DNA from: Tsukamurella conjunctivitidis
Lineage (GTDB): Bacteria; Actinomycetota; Actinomycetes; Mycobacteriales; Mycobacteriaceae
Length of the DNA: 64,000 nucleotides
Direction of reading: 5' to 3'
Assembly (NCBI RefSeq): GCF_007858475.1
Contig: NZ_VIGX01000005.1
Span: 1-64,000, forward strand
The notes under the pieces: generated by a model
Databases searched by the model: none
Told to the model about the DNA's origin: nothing
The model's input: only the letters and a program-made list of their open reading frames with translations
Program-made: the position numbers and the translations under genes
In this document: positions 32,802 to 41,657 of the stretch, one piece after another
Position numbering within the stretch: position 1 is the stretch's first letter
Layout of the letters: every line of letters starts with the position of its first letter

Positions 32802-33647
32802 ATGCCGGAGGTGTCCGTCCCTGCGGGCCGGGTTCACTACGAGGAGTTCGGCGCCGGTCCGCCGGTCGTCCTGCTGCACGGCCTGCTCATGGATCACACG
32901 GTGTGGCACGACGTGTTGCCGCTGCTCCCGGACGGGCATCGCTATGTCCTGCCCGACCTGCCGCTGGGCGCCCACCCCGTGCCGCTGAACGCGGACGCCG
33001 ACCTGTCCAACGACGGCATCGCACACATCATCGCGGACTTCCTGGACGCGCTCGACCTCCGCTCGGTCACCCTCGTCCACAGTGACTGGGGCGGTGGCCT
33101 GCTCCTCACGGCGCTCGGCCGCGACGAACGGGTCGGCCGCCTCGTGATCCTGCCGAGCACCGCGTTCGACAACTTCCCGCCGGGCCTGCCGGGCAGGGCC
33201 GCGACGGTGGCCGCCCGGCTCCCCGGCCTGCGTCTCGGCCTGCGCGCCATGCGGATCGGCGCCGTGCGACGTCTGCCGATCCTCTTCGGGCGTATGGCGC
33301 GCGACATTCCGGACGCGACGATGCGCGCGTGGACCCGCCCCGCGATCGACGACCCGCTGATCCGGCGCGACCTGCTCAAACACGCACGGGCTCCATTCGA
33401 CCGCGCCGACCTCACCCGCCGGACCGAGGCATTGCGCCGCTTCCCCGGCGACGCCCTCGTGCTCTGGATCGCGGACGGCACCGTCATGCCGCGGGAGCAC
33501 GGTCGTCGGCTCGCGGACCTCTTGCGGCGCGGCCGCCTGGTCGAACTGGACGACTGCTACGTGCTGGCGATGCTCGATCAGCCCGAGCGCGTCGCGGCGG
33601 AGCTCGCCGCCTTCCTCGCGGAGACGACCCCGGCGCGCCGGGACTGA
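32802..33647 (+). CDS. Alpha/beta hydrolase with Asp at the nucleophile position
   Basis: This 281-residue protein has the alpha/beta-hydrolase oxyanion motif VLLHGLLMD near residue 22 and a nucleophile elbow reading HSDWGGG near residue 93. The nucleophile position is Asp, as in haloalkane dehalogenases and epoxide hydrolases, not Ser. The expected catalytic His near the C-terminus is not obvious: the stretch before DQPERVAAEL reads DDCYVLAML. It may be an altered enzyme or a binding protein. The ATG at 32802 is eight bases after GGAGG. It is divergent from, and probably repressed by, the TetR regulator. Confidence 0.75.
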   Translation: MPEVSVPAGRVHYEEFGAGPPVVLLHGLLMDHTVWHDVLPLLPDGHRYVLPDLPLGAHPVPLNADADLSNDGIAHIIADFLDALDLRSVTLVHSDWGGGLLLTALGRDERVGRLVILPSTAFDNFPPGLPGRAATVAARLPGLRLGLRAMRIGAVRRLPILFGRMARDIPDATMRAWTRPAIDDPLIRRDLLKHARAPFDRADLTRRTEALRRFPGDALVLWIADGTVMPREHGRRLADLLRRGRLVELDDCYVLAMLDQPERVAAELAAFLAETTPARRD

Positions 33648-33657
33648 CGGGTCCGGG

Positions 33658-34662
33658 CTACTTCGTGAATGCGCGGGGGAGCGGCTTGCCCGCCGCGGCC
33701 AGGACTCCGCGCAGGCGCGTCGGGTAGTCGGTAATGATGCCGTCGACGCCGAGGGCCAGCTGCGCGCGCATGTCCGCTGCCTCGTTCACCGTCCACGGGA
33801 CGACGGTGAGGCCAGCGGCGTGCGCCGCGGTCACCGTCTTCGCGTCGGAGAGCTCGAAGTCGGGCGACAGCACGTCGAAGCCGGCGGCCTTCGCGGCCCG
33901 GACCACGTCACCGCCGTACTCCTCGTACCTGACGGGGCCGAGCCACGCCGACCCCTTCTTCCACGTCGTCGCGTCGTAGAGTGCGACCAACGGCACCGAC
34001 GGCGCCTGCGCGCGCACCAGTGGCAGCGAACGCCAGTCGAAGCTCTGGATCTCGATCCGATCGAGTACCCCGGCGCGACGCGCGGCACCGAGGATCTGCG
34101 CGACGAACGCAGCCGGCTCCGCCGACTTCGAGCGCTCCTCGGCCTCGATCTTGGTCTCGATGTTGAACCGCACGGTGTTGCCCTCGTACTGCGCGACCAG
34201 GTCGAAAAGCTGTGGTAACGCGGCGATCCGGTTGCCCTCCACGACCCTCGCCGCGGGGAACTTCGCCAATTTCTTCGCGCACACCAGCGTCCGCACCTGG
34301 GCGTAGGTGAGGTCGTGGATCGTCTTGCCCACGTAGGGGAACTGCGGGTCGCCGGGCGTCGCGGGCGCGGTGTCGGCGCACTTGTCGGCCTGCACCGTCG
34401 GGTCGTGCCAGATCAGCGGAACCTCGTCCTTCGTCAGGACGATGTCCAGCTCCAACGTCGTCACGCCGAGCTCGAGGGACCGGGCGAACCCGTACAGGGA
34501 CTCCTCGGTGTGCTCACCCCGCCCGCCGCGATGCGACTGCAGGTCGAACGGGGCCGACGGTGCCGCCTGGACGGGGGCGGCGAGCGCGGCACCACCGAGT
34601 GCGACGACGACCGCCGCCGCGAGTGCGGCCGCACGGGAGCGGAGACGGAAGCGGGGGATCAT
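33658..34662 (-). CDS. Secreted glycerophosphodiester phosphodiesterase
   Basis: This 334-residue protein has a signal peptide (MIPRFRLRSR, Ala/Val-rich core, VQAAPSAP cleavage area near residue 33). The GDPD TIM-barrel motifs follow: QSHRGGRGEHTEES with the catalytic His, LELDIVLTKDEVPLIWHDPT, FNIETKIE, SFDWRSL and GVDGIITDYPTRL. It hydrolyses glycerophosphodiesters to glycerol-3-phosphate and an alcohol outside the cytoplasmic membrane, recycling phospholipid head groups or wall polymers. It resembles GlpQ1-type actinobacterial enzymes. Its start is set by the signal peptide; a much longer frame upstream is an artefact of high GC. Confidence 0.9.
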   Translation of the reverse strand: MIPRFRLRSRAAALAAAVVVALGGAALAAPVQAAPSAPFDLQSHRGGRGEHTEESLYGFARSLELGVTTLELDIVLTKDEVPLIWHDPTVQADKCADTAPATPGDPQFPYVGKTIHDLTYAQVRTLVCAKKLAKFPAARVVEGNRIAALPQLFDLVAQYEGNTVRFNIETKIEAEERSKSAEPAAFVAQILGAARRAGVLDRIEIQSFDWRSLPLVRAQAPSVPLVALYDATTWKKGSAWLGPVRYEEYGGDVVRAAKAAGFDVLSPDFELSDAKTVTAAHAAGLTVVPWTVNEAADMRAQLALGVDGIITDYPTRLRGVLAAAGKPLPRAFTK

Positions 34663-34742
34663 GGCGGCAACGTAACCGCACCCGGTGAATCCCGGGTGAA
34701 CGGCGCGGGGCGTCCGCGCCGTCCCGGAACGGGTGGTGCCGG

Positions 34743-34997
34743 TCAGGCGAGCGGCGGCACCGGTGCGCCCAGCGGGGGCTGAGCGGGCGCTGGTGCGCCG
34801 GGCGCGCCGAGAGAGGGTGCCCCGGGGGCGCCGTGCGCCGGCGGTGCGGGCTCGCCGGGCGCGGCTCCGGCCGGGGGAACGACGGTGCTCGGGCCCGCCG
34901 GTGCGGCCTGCGCCGCCGCGGCGAGCGGGACGCCCAGCGCCGCGGTGGCGACGGCGGCGAGGATCAGGCGGCGGCCGCCGGTGATGAGAATCGACAC
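34743..34997 (-). CDS. Small secreted Pro/Ala/Gly-rich protein
   Basis: The 84-residue product has a signal peptide (basic GGRR, then an Ala/Leu core and AQAAP near residue 32). The remaining 50 residues are almost only Pro, Ala and Gly with GAPGAP-like repeats. A GGAG site precedes the GTG. It lies upstream of the GDPD gene in the same orientation. No family assignment is possible; the composition suggests a wall-associated or linker-like peptide. Confidence 0.5.
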   Translation of the reverse strand: MSILITGGRRLILAAVATAALGVPLAAAAQAAPAGPSTVVPPAGAAPGEPAPPAHGAPGAPSLGAPGAPAPAQPPLGAPVPPLA

Positions 34998-35123
34998 GGT
35001 TCACTCCTTCGTTGACCGGCCGCCGCGCCCGGTGCGGGCGGCCGGTGTCGACGCTAGGGGCGCAGCGTCCCCGGCGGATCGGCGTCCGGTCGCAGCAGTG
35101 TCCCGTCCCGGTCCCGGAGACGA

Positions 35124-35155
35124 CGGACGCCCGCCGGCGAGCCGGCGGGCGTCCG
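35124..35155. terminator. Terminator hairpin downstream of the amino-acid permease
   Basis: A perfect 15-bp stem (35124-35138 with 35141-35155) has a minimal loop and lies 12 bases past the leftward permease stop at 35167. It ends the permease transcript before the small secreted-protein gene. Confidence 0.8.
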
Positions 35156-35166
35156 AGGAGCGGAGC

Positions 35167-36678
35167 CTACTTCTCGGCGGAGTCCTTGAGCGACCAGCTG
35201 GGCGAGAGGTCGCCGCCGGTGTGCTCGAGCACCTTCGGCTTCACGGCGATCCAGCCGATGGCCAGGATCGCGACGAAGGCGGGGATGCCCAGGATGACGA
35301 CGATGAGGTTCGTCTTGTCCCAGAAGCCGCCGTCGGACTTGTAGCCCGAGTAGGCCATGCCGACGAGGACGAGGAACAGGAAGACCAGGCCGACGTAGCT
35401 CATGAACGGGGCCAGTGGGGCACGGAACGGGCTCTTGGTCACGATCCCGGCGTCCGACAGCTTCCGGTACCGGATGTGGCACAGGAAGATCAGGCTCCAC
35501 ACGCCGACGACCGCGATGGCCGAGGCCTCGAGGGCGATGTCGAAGGCGTGACCGGGGACGAGTGCGTTGAGCACGGCGCCGAGCACGTAGAAGATCGACG
35601 TCACGATGATGCCGGTGGCGGGGACGCCCGACTTGCTCATCTTCATGAACATGCTGGGGGCCTCACGACTGGCGGCGAGGCTGCGCAGCATGCGTCCGGT
35701 GGTGTAGAGACCCGCGTTGAGCGAGCTCATCGCGGCGACGATGAGCACGCCGTTGATGAGGGTCGCCATCCAGCTGATGCCCATGCGCTCGAAGACCGTG
35801 ACGAACGGCGACTCCAGGTCGCCCTCGGCGTTGCGGGTGCCGTACTGGCTGGTCGGCAGGATGCACACGAGAAGGAAGATCGAGCCGCAGTAGAAGACCG
35901 CGATACGGAGGATCACCGAGTTGACGGCCTTGGGGACCTCGCGCTGCGGGTTCTGCATCTCGCCCGCCGCGATGCCCACCATCTCGATGGCCGCATAGGC
36001 GAAGACCACGCCCGACATCACGACGATCGGCGCGATCCAGCCGAAGGTGTCGCTGTGCGGCCAGAAGCCGCCCGGGTTGGACCACAGGTTGGAGATGCCG
36101 GCCTTGTGGGCCTGCTCGCCGCTGCCCACCGTGATCTGGCCGACCACGATGACGAGGCCGACGACGAGGAAGATGACGATCGCGGCGACCTTGAGCACCG
36201 ATGCCCAGAACTCGAACTCCCCGAAGGCGCGCGCCGAGAGCAGGTTGATCACCAGGACCACCGCGAGCGCGATGATCACCGAGACCCAGTTGGGCAGCTC
36301 CCACCACTTCCTGACGTACACCGCCACGGCCGAGAGCTCGGCGACGCCGGTGAGCGCCCAGAAGATCCAGTACAGCCATCCCGCCGCGTAGGCCGCGGCC
36401 TCGCCGAAGAACTCGCGGGCGTACGAGACGAAGGCGCCGGAGCTCTGGCGGTACAGCACCAGCTCGCCCAGGGCGCGCATGAGGAAGAAGGCGATCACGC
36501 CGACGAAGGCGTAACTGAACAGCAGGGCGGGACCCGTGCTGTTGAGGCGGCTTGCGGAGCCCAGGAACAGGCCCGTGCCGATGGCGCCGCCGATGGCGAT
36601 CATCTGCACGTGTCGCCGACCGAGGGTCTGCTTGTAGCCCTCCTGCTCGGCCGCGAACTTATCGACGGATTGCGTCAT
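35167..36678 (-). CDS. ansP: Amino acid permease, L-asparagine permease-like
   Basis: This 503-residue protein belongs to the amino acid-polyamine-organocation family, AAT group. The N-terminus EQEGYKQTLGRRHVQMIAIGGAIGTGLFLGS, MRALGELVLYRQSSGAFVSYAREFFGE, the FAYAAIEMVGIAAGEMQNP loop and twelve hydrophobic segments fit AnsP/GabP-type proton symporters. The closest impression is AnsP, but substrate selectivity cannot be read reliably. It is monocistronic with its own terminator and is divergent from a cNMP/CBS/nucleotidyltransferase gene over a 142-bp region. Confidence 0.85.
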   Translation of the reverse strand: MTQSVDKFAAEQEGYKQTLGRRHVQMIAIGGAIGTGLFLGSASRLNSTGPALLFSYAFVGVIAFFLMRALGELVLYRQSSGAFVSYAREFFGEAAAYAAGWLYWIFWALTGVAELSAVAVYVRKWWELPNWVSVIIALAVVLVINLLSARAFGEFEFWASVLKVAAIVIFLVVGLVIVVGQITVGSGEQAHKAGISNLWSNPGGFWPHSDTFGWIAPIVVMSGVVFAYAAIEMVGIAAGEMQNPQREVPKAVNSVILRIAVFYCGSIFLLVCILPTSQYGTRNAEGDLESPFVTVFERMGISWMATLINGVLIVAAMSSLNAGLYTTGRMLRSLAASREAPSMFMKMSKSGVPATGIIVTSIFYVLGAVLNALVPGHAFDIALEASAIAVVGVWSLIFLCHIRYRKLSDAGIVTKSPFRAPLAPFMSYVGLVFLFLVLVGMAYSGYKSDGGFWDKTNLIVVILGIPAFVAILAIGWIAVKPKVLEHTGGDLSPSWSLKDSAEK

Positions 36679-36820
36679 GGATGAGTCTTTCTCCTCGACG
36701 TATCTGTGCGCATGGGGTTGTGCGCTGGATGGGAATGTAGACCTCGCAACGCTTCCGCGGACGCGTTACCGAGAGATGACTTCGGGATGTCGATCGGTGC
36801 GGGCGTGTAAACATAGGTCC

Positions 36821-38701
36821 ATGACCGACTTCTCGGACCTCGGGGAGCTGTTCGCCTTCCTCTCCGGACACGCCCCCTTCGACGGGCTGCCCGACGACGT
36901 TCGCGCACGTCTCGCGGCCGAATCGGCGATCAGCGAGTTCCCCGAGGGCGCGACGATCCTCGACGGTTTGTCCGCTTCGCCCGATCACGCCTTCGTGGTG
37001 CTCGACGGCCGGGTCGGAGTGTGGAACTTCCCGTCCGCGTCGCCGACCGAGGTGGGCGACGTCGACGAGGTGGTCGGGCCCGGTGGGGTCTTCGGGTACG
37101 TGGTCATCCTGGTGGGCGCGAGAGGCGGCCCCCGTGCGGTCGCGCTCTCCGACGTCACGCTGCTCCGTCTGCCCGCTTGGGCGGTGGGCGACATGTTCTC
37201 GACGCCGGCCGGTGCCGCATTCCTCGCCACCGAGCTCGCCAGGCCCACCACGGCCGTCTCCGCAGAGGAGGTCCGCGAACGGACCGCGGGCGAGATCGTG
37301 CGGCGCGCGCCCGTCATCTGCCCGCCCACGGTCACGGTGCAGGAGGCCGCCACCGCGATGACGGCGGCGAAGTCGGGCTACATCGTGGTGGAGAACGCGG
37401 CCCGCGAGCCGCTGGGCATCGTCACCGACCACGATCTGCGTGCCCGGGTGATCTCGGTGGGGCGCCCGGTGACCGATCCGGTGACCGCGGTGATGACCGC
37501 GCCGCTGGCCGCCGTCCCGGAGTCCGCGCTCTCGTCGGACGTGCTCATCGAGATGCTCGACCGCAAGCTGCACTACATGGCGGTCCTCGACGAGCACGCG
37601 GCGGTGCGGGGCGTCGTCCAGGACGTCGACTTCCTGACGGTGCCGACCACCTCGACCTTCGCGCTGCAGCGCCGGATCGAACGCGCGGGCGCGGCCGAGC
37701 TGCCGGAGATCGGCGCCACGATCCGGGAGATCTTCCCAGTGCTGTGGGGGCAGCAGGCGCCGGTACGCCACATCTCCGGCGTCGCGGCCGTCGCGATCGA
37801 GGCCATGGTCCGCCGCTGCATCGAGCTCGAGCTGCCCGTGCACCCCGAACTGCGCGAGGGCGACTTCACGTGGCTCTCGTTGGGCAGCGTGTCGCGCCGC
37901 GAGGTGGTTCCCAGTTCGGACGTCGACAGCGCGATCATTCTCAAGGACGTTCCCGGCGCGACCGCCGAGGAGATCGAGGTGCGGCGTGCGGCCGCGCTGG
38001 CGCTGGCCGCCGCGGTGCACGGGCGGCTGGAGGAGTGCGGCATACCTTCGGACACCAACGGCGCGGTCGCCGCGCAGACCCGCTTCTGCCGCACCGAGTC
38101 CGAGTGGCTGTACGCGGCCGGAGAGTGGATCGAGGCGCCGCTGTCCAACAACGCCATGATGATGGCGTCGCTGCTCGTCGACGGCCGCCCCGTCTGGGGC
38201 GACCTCACCCTGCAGCCGGTGGCCGGTGTCTACCAGCATCTCTCGGAACATCCCAGGGCCTTCATCCTGATGTTGCGGGAAGCGCTCACGGCCAAGGCGC
38301 GACTGCGCTCCGTGCGCGATGTGATCTCGTTGCGGGGCGGCACGTTCGATATCAAGGCGCACGCCCTGGTGCCGGTGGTGAACATCGCCCGCTGGGCGGC
38401 GTTGAGCCGGGGCTCGACCAAGCTGCAGACCCGCAACCGGCTGGCGGCGGGCGCCGATTCGCCCGTGCTGCCCGACGATTCCGCGGAGGTGCTGCGCGAG
38501 GCCTTCTCGATCCTCGAGCGTCTCCGGATGGAACACCAGGTCGAGCAGATGGCGGCGGGGCGCCCGCCCGGCGATGTGCTCTCGATCCGCCGGATGCCGT
38601 CCCTGGACCGGGGGCTCCTCGAACAGTGCGTGCGCGAGGTGGCGGCGGTGCAGCGCCGCATGGCCAACCTCGCGCAGTACCTCGACGCCGGCGAATGGTG
38701 A
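36821..38701 (+). CDS. cNMP-binding, CBS-pair and DUF294 nucleotidyltransferase protein
   Basis: The 626-residue protein combines four parts. Residues 1-130 look like a cyclic-nucleotide-binding beta roll; 155-285 are two CBS repeats (ICPPTVTVQEAATAMT, PLGIVTDHDLRARV, then VMTAPLAAVPESA and VVQDVDFLT); 300-460 are a DUF294 nucleotidyltransferase domain with GSVSRREVVPSSDVDSAI, the GS...D.D catalytic signature; the rest is the DUF294_C helical domain. The architecture resembles GlnD-like signalling proteins, where nucleotide binding controls protein nucleotidylation. The partner protein is unknown. The ATG at 36821 gives the usual start. Confidence 0.88.
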   Translation: MTDFSDLGELFAFLSGHAPFDGLPDDVRARLAAESAISEFPEGATILDGLSASPDHAFVVLDGRVGVWNFPSASPTEVGDVDEVVGPGGVFGYVVILVGARGGPRAVALSDVTLLRLPAWAVGDMFSTPAGAAFLATELARPTTAVSAEEVRERTAGEIVRRAPVICPPTVTVQEAATAMTAAKSGYIVVENAAREPLGIVTDHDLRARVISVGRPVTDPVTAVMTAPLAAVPESALSSDVLIEMLDRKLHYMAVLDEHAAVRGVVQDVDFLTVPTTSTFALQRRIERAGAAELPEIGATIREIFPVLWGQQAPVRHISGVAAVAIEAMVRRCIELELPVHPELREGDFTWLSLGSVSRREVVPSSDVDSAIILKDVPGATAEEIEVRRAAALALAAAVHGRLEECGIPSDTNGAVAAQTRFCRTESEWLYAAGEWIEAPLSNNAMMMASLLVDGRPVWGDLTLQPVAGVYQHLSEHPRAFILMLREALTAKARLRSVRDVISLRGGTFDIKAHALVPVVNIARWAALSRGSTKLQTRNRLAAGADSPVLPDDSAEVLREAFSILERLRMEHQVEQMAAGRPPGDVLSIRRMPSLDRGLLEQCVREVAAVQRRMANLAQYLDAGEW

Positions 38702-38702
38702 A

Positions 38703-38726
38703 CCGGCGCGGACGGTGCGGCGCCGG
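38703..38726. terminator. Short hairpin between convergent DUF294 and ald genes
   Basis: CCGGCGC pairs with GCGCCGG around a ten-base loop in the 27-bp gap between the two stop codons. Confidence 0.45.
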
Positions 38727-38728
38727 AC

Positions 38729-39844
38729 TCAGGCCAGCACGGCCTCGGGGGCCTTGGACTCGATGCCGAGGGCGGCGCCGACACCGGCGTTGAGGAGCAC
38801 CCCGTCGTGCGTGGACAGGCCTGCGGCGAGCGCGGCGTCCTCGGAGCACGCGGCCTTCCAGCCCTTGTCCGCGATCCGCAGCACGTAGGGCAGGGTGGCG
38901 CCGGTGAGGGCGAAGGTCGATGTGCGGGGCACCGCGCCGGGCATGTTCGCGACGCAGTAGAAGACGGTCTCGCCGACGGTGAAGGTCGGATCGTCGTGCG
39001 TCGTGGGGCGCGAGTCGGCGAAGCAGCCGCCCTGGTCGATCGCGATGTCGACGAGCACGGCGCCGGGGCGCATGCGGTGCACGAGCTCGGTCGAGACGAG
39101 CTTCGGTGCGGCGGCACCCGGGATCAGCACGGCGCCGATCACCAGGTCGGACTCGACGACGGCCTCCTCGAGCGCGAGCGAGGTCGAGTAGCTGGTGTGC
39201 ACGCGGCCGCCGAACTGGGCGTTGACGGCGCGCATCTTGCGCACGTCCAGATCGAAGACGGTGACGTCCGCGCCCATGCCCGCGGCGATCTGCGCGGCGT
39301 TGATGCCGGAGACGCCGCCGCCGAGCACGGTGACCCGCGCGGGCGCGGTGCCGGGGACGCCGCCCATGAGCACGCCGCGGCCGCCCTTGGACCGCATCAG
39401 GTGGTAGCTGCCGACCTGCGGCGCCAGCCGGCCGGCGACCTCGGACATCGGCGCGAGCAGCGGCAGCGAGCCGTCGGGCAGCTGCACCGTCTCGTAGGCG
39501 ATCGACGTGGTCCGCGAGGACAGCAGCGCGTCGGTGCAGGGCCGGGACGCGGCCAGGTGGAGGTACGTGAAGACGGTCTGGTCGGCCCGCATCCGGCCGT
39601 ACTCGGCCTCGATCGGCTCCTTGACCTTGAGCAGCAGGTCGGCCTCGCCCCAGACGTCGTCCGCCGTCGGTACGATCCGGGCGCCCGCCGCGACGAAGTG
39701 CTCGTTGTCGATCGCCGACCCCGCGCCCGCGCCGTCCTCGATCAGCACGTCGTGGCCGCGGCGGGTGAGCTCGGCGACGCCGCCCGGCGTGATCGCCACG
39801 CGGTACTCGTTGTTCTTGATCTCGGTGGGGATTCCGACGCGCAT
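38729..39844 (-). CDS. ald: Alanine dehydrogenase
   Basis: This 371-residue NAD-dependent enzyme interconverts L-alanine and pyruvate plus ammonia. Family features are MRVGIPTEIKNNEYRVAITPGGV, the substrate-binding Lys in LLLKVKEP near residue 74, the catalytic His in YLHLAAS near residue 95, the Rossmann motif LGGGVSGINAAQIAAGMGA near residue 175 and the RPGAVLVDIAIDQGGC segment with the second catalytic Asp. It is divergent from an Lrp-type regulator, as in mycobacteria where AldR controls ald. Ald supports alanine use and NAD+ recycling under low oxygen. Confidence 0.95.
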   Translation of the reverse strand: MRVGIPTEIKNNEYRVAITPGGVAELTRRGHDVLIEDGAGAGSAIDNEHFVAAGARIVPTADDVWGEADLLLKVKEPIEAEYGRMRADQTVFTYLHLAASRPCTDALLSSRTTSIAYETVQLPDGSLPLLAPMSEVAGRLAPQVGSYHLMRSKGGRGVLMGGVPGTAPARVTVLGGGVSGINAAQIAAGMGADVTVFDLDVRKMRAVNAQFGGRVHTSYSTSLALEEAVVESDLVIGAVLIPGAAAPKLVSTELVHRMRPGAVLVDIAIDQGGCFADSRPTTHDDPTFTVGETVFYCVANMPGAVPRTSTFALTGATLPYVLRIADKGWKAACSEDAALAAGLSTHDGVLLNAGVGAALGIESKAPEAVLA

Positions 39845-39942
39845 CGTGTGCTCCTGTCAGGCGGGGTGGCTTGTGTCACATAGTCTGAAGAAACATCGAT
39901 AACCGATCAAGAGATCAGAAGAAGATTCTGGAGATTCGTGAC

Positions 39943-40452
39943 ATGAGCGATGTCCATTCCGTCAGAACGGCATATCGGCCGCAGTCATCGAACGATCGTC
40001 GCCCGCTGCTCGACGACGCCGACCGACGCATCCTGCTCGTCCTGCAGCGCGACGGGCGCGTCTCGAACGCCGCGCTCGCCGACGAGGTGGGACTCGCGCC
40101 GTCCACCGTGCACACCCGGGTGCGTCGCCTCACCGACGCGGGGGTGATCCGCGGGTTCTTCGCCGACGTCGACCCGGCCGCCGTCGGCCGGCCGCTGCGC
40201 GCGATGATCGCCGTGACTCTGCGGTCCACCGCGCGCCACCGGATCCGCCAGTTCGTGGACTCGGTCATCGACCTGCCGCCGGTGATCGACGCCTACTTCC
40301 TCGCCGGCGGAGACGACTACCTGCTGCACATCGCCGCGGTCGACACCGACGACCTGCGGCACCTCGTCGAATACCTCAGCGCCCGCGAGGAGGTGGCGGG
40401 GACCAACACCTCCCTCGTCTTCGAGCACGTGCGCGGCTCCGCTCCGCTCTGA
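39943..40452 (+). CDS. aldR: Lrp/AsnC-family regulator of ald
   Basis: The 169-residue regulator has an N-terminal HTH (LDDADRRILLVLQRDGRVSNAAL, then VGLAPSTVHTRVRRLTDAGVI) and a C-terminal RAM ligand domain (PPVIDAYFLAGGDDYLLHIAAVDTDDL), the canonical AsnC architecture. It is divergent from ald across 98 bp, matching AldR (Rv2779c) next to ald in M. tuberculosis. AldR senses alanine or related amino acids and controls ald transcription. GATC-containing repeats in the intergenic region could be its sites, but I could not define an operator. ATG 39943 is the natural start. Confidence 0.88.
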   Translation: MSDVHSVRTAYRPQSSNDRRPLLDDADRRILLVLQRDGRVSNAALADEVGLAPSTVHTRVRRLTDAGVIRGFFADVDPAAVGRPLRAMIAVTLRSTARHRIRQFVDSVIDLPPVIDAYFLAGGDDYLLHIAAVDTDDLRHLVEYLSAREEVAGTNTSLVFEHVRGSAPL

Positions 40453-40542
40453 GCGGGCCGGTGCAACCCGCTGCAACGTTCGACGGGGCGTGCGGACGCA
40501 GCGACTGTGGGGTGGATCACACGCCACCACCGGAGGAATCCC

Positions 40543-41631
40543 ATGCGAGCAGCGCGCTACTACGACCGCAACGACGTCCGGATCGAGGACGTCCCCGCGC
40601 CCGCGACGACGGACGGGACCGTCGCCATCGACGTCGCGTGGTGCGGCATCTGCGGCACCGACCTGCACGAGTACGTCGACGGACCGATCTTCGTCCCGCC
40701 GCACGGCCATCCGAACCCGGTGAGCGGCGAGGCCGCGCCGCTCACCATCGGCCACGAGATGTCCGGCGTCGTCGCGGAGGTCGGCGCGGGCGTCGCCGAT
40801 CTGCAGGTGGGGGATCACGTCGTGGTCGAGCCGTACATCATCTCCGACGACGTGGACACCGGCCCGCAGAGCGAGGACTACCACCTCTCGCCGAACATGA
40901 ACTTCATCGGTCTCGGCGGCCGCGGGGGCGGGCTCTCCGAGCGGATCGTGGTGCAGCGCCGCTGGGTGCACCGGATCTCGAAGGACGTCCCGCTGGACCA
41001 GGCCGCGCTGATCGAACCGCTCGCCGTCGGTTACCACGCGGTGCAGCGCTCCGGCGCCGGCGAGGGCGCCTTCGCGCTCATCACGGGTGCGGGACCGATC
41101 GGCCTGCTCACCGCCGCCGTGTGCACGGCTCGCGGCATGACGGTGGCGATCAGCGAGCCCAGCTCGTTGCGCCGGGAGCGGGCGGCGGAGACCGGCGTCG
41201 CGGACCACGTCTTCGATCCCACGCAGGTCGACGTGGTCGAGGCCGTGCGCGAGCTCACCGGCGGGCGGGGTGCCGATGTCGGTTTCGAGTGCACCTCGGT
41301 CCAGCCCGCCCTCGACACCCTCTTCGACGCGCTGCGGCCCCGGGGCGTGCTGGTCGTCGTCTCGATCTGGGGGCACCCCGGCACCGTCGACATGCAGAAG
41401 CTGGTGCTCAAGGAGATCGATATGCGCGGCACCATCGCCTACGTCAACAACCACGCCGAGACGATCGCGCTGGTCGAGAGCGGCACGGTGGACCTGGCAC
41501 CGTTCATCACCGGCAGGATCGGCCTGGACGAGCTCGTCACCGTCGGCTACGACACCCTGCTGCACCACAACGAGACCGCCGTGAAGATCCTGGTGTCGCC
41601 GTCCGGAGCGGGGCTGCCCGCCGGAGTGTGA
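40543..41631 (+). CDS. Zinc-type medium-chain alcohol dehydrogenase (2,3-butanediol dehydrogenase-like)
   Basis: The 362-residue enzyme has the catalytic zinc ligands CGICGTDLHEY near residue 36 and GHEMSGVV near residue 70, and the nucleotide motif ITGAGPIGLLTAAV near residue 185. The insertion PPHGHPNPVSGEAAP and the GFIGL-like NFIGLGGRGGG segment match the butanediol dehydrogenase branch. The four structural-zinc Cys normally found near residues 90-110 are absent. A GGAGG site is about eight bases before the ATG. It is followed after 26 bases by a pirin-like gene. Confidence 0.85.
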   Translation: MRAARYYDRNDVRIEDVPAPATTDGTVAIDVAWCGICGTDLHEYVDGPIFVPPHGHPNPVSGEAAPLTIGHEMSGVVAEVGAGVADLQVGDHVVVEPYIISDDVDTGPQSEDYHLSPNMNFIGLGGRGGGLSERIVVQRRWVHRISKDVPLDQAALIEPLAVGYHAVQRSGAGEGAFALITGAGPIGLLTAAVCTARGMTVAISEPSSLRRERAAETGVADHVFDPTQVDVVEAVRELTGGRGADVGFECTSVQPALDTLFDALRPRGVLVVVSIWGHPGTVDMQKLVLKEIDMRGTIAYVNNHAETIALVESGTVDLAPFITGRIGLDELVTVGYDTLLHHNETAVKILVSPSGAGLPAGV

Positions 41632-41645
41632 CGGCGGTACCGGCC

Positions 41646-41651
41646 TACGCT
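41646..41651 (+). promoter_or_regulatory. -10 element for the leaderless pirin-like gene
   Basis: TACGCT lies six bases before the GTG at 41658, within the 26-bp gap after the alcohol dehydrogenase. It allows separate transcription of the pirin-like gene. Confidence 0.5.
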
Positions 41652-41657
41652 GTCGGG

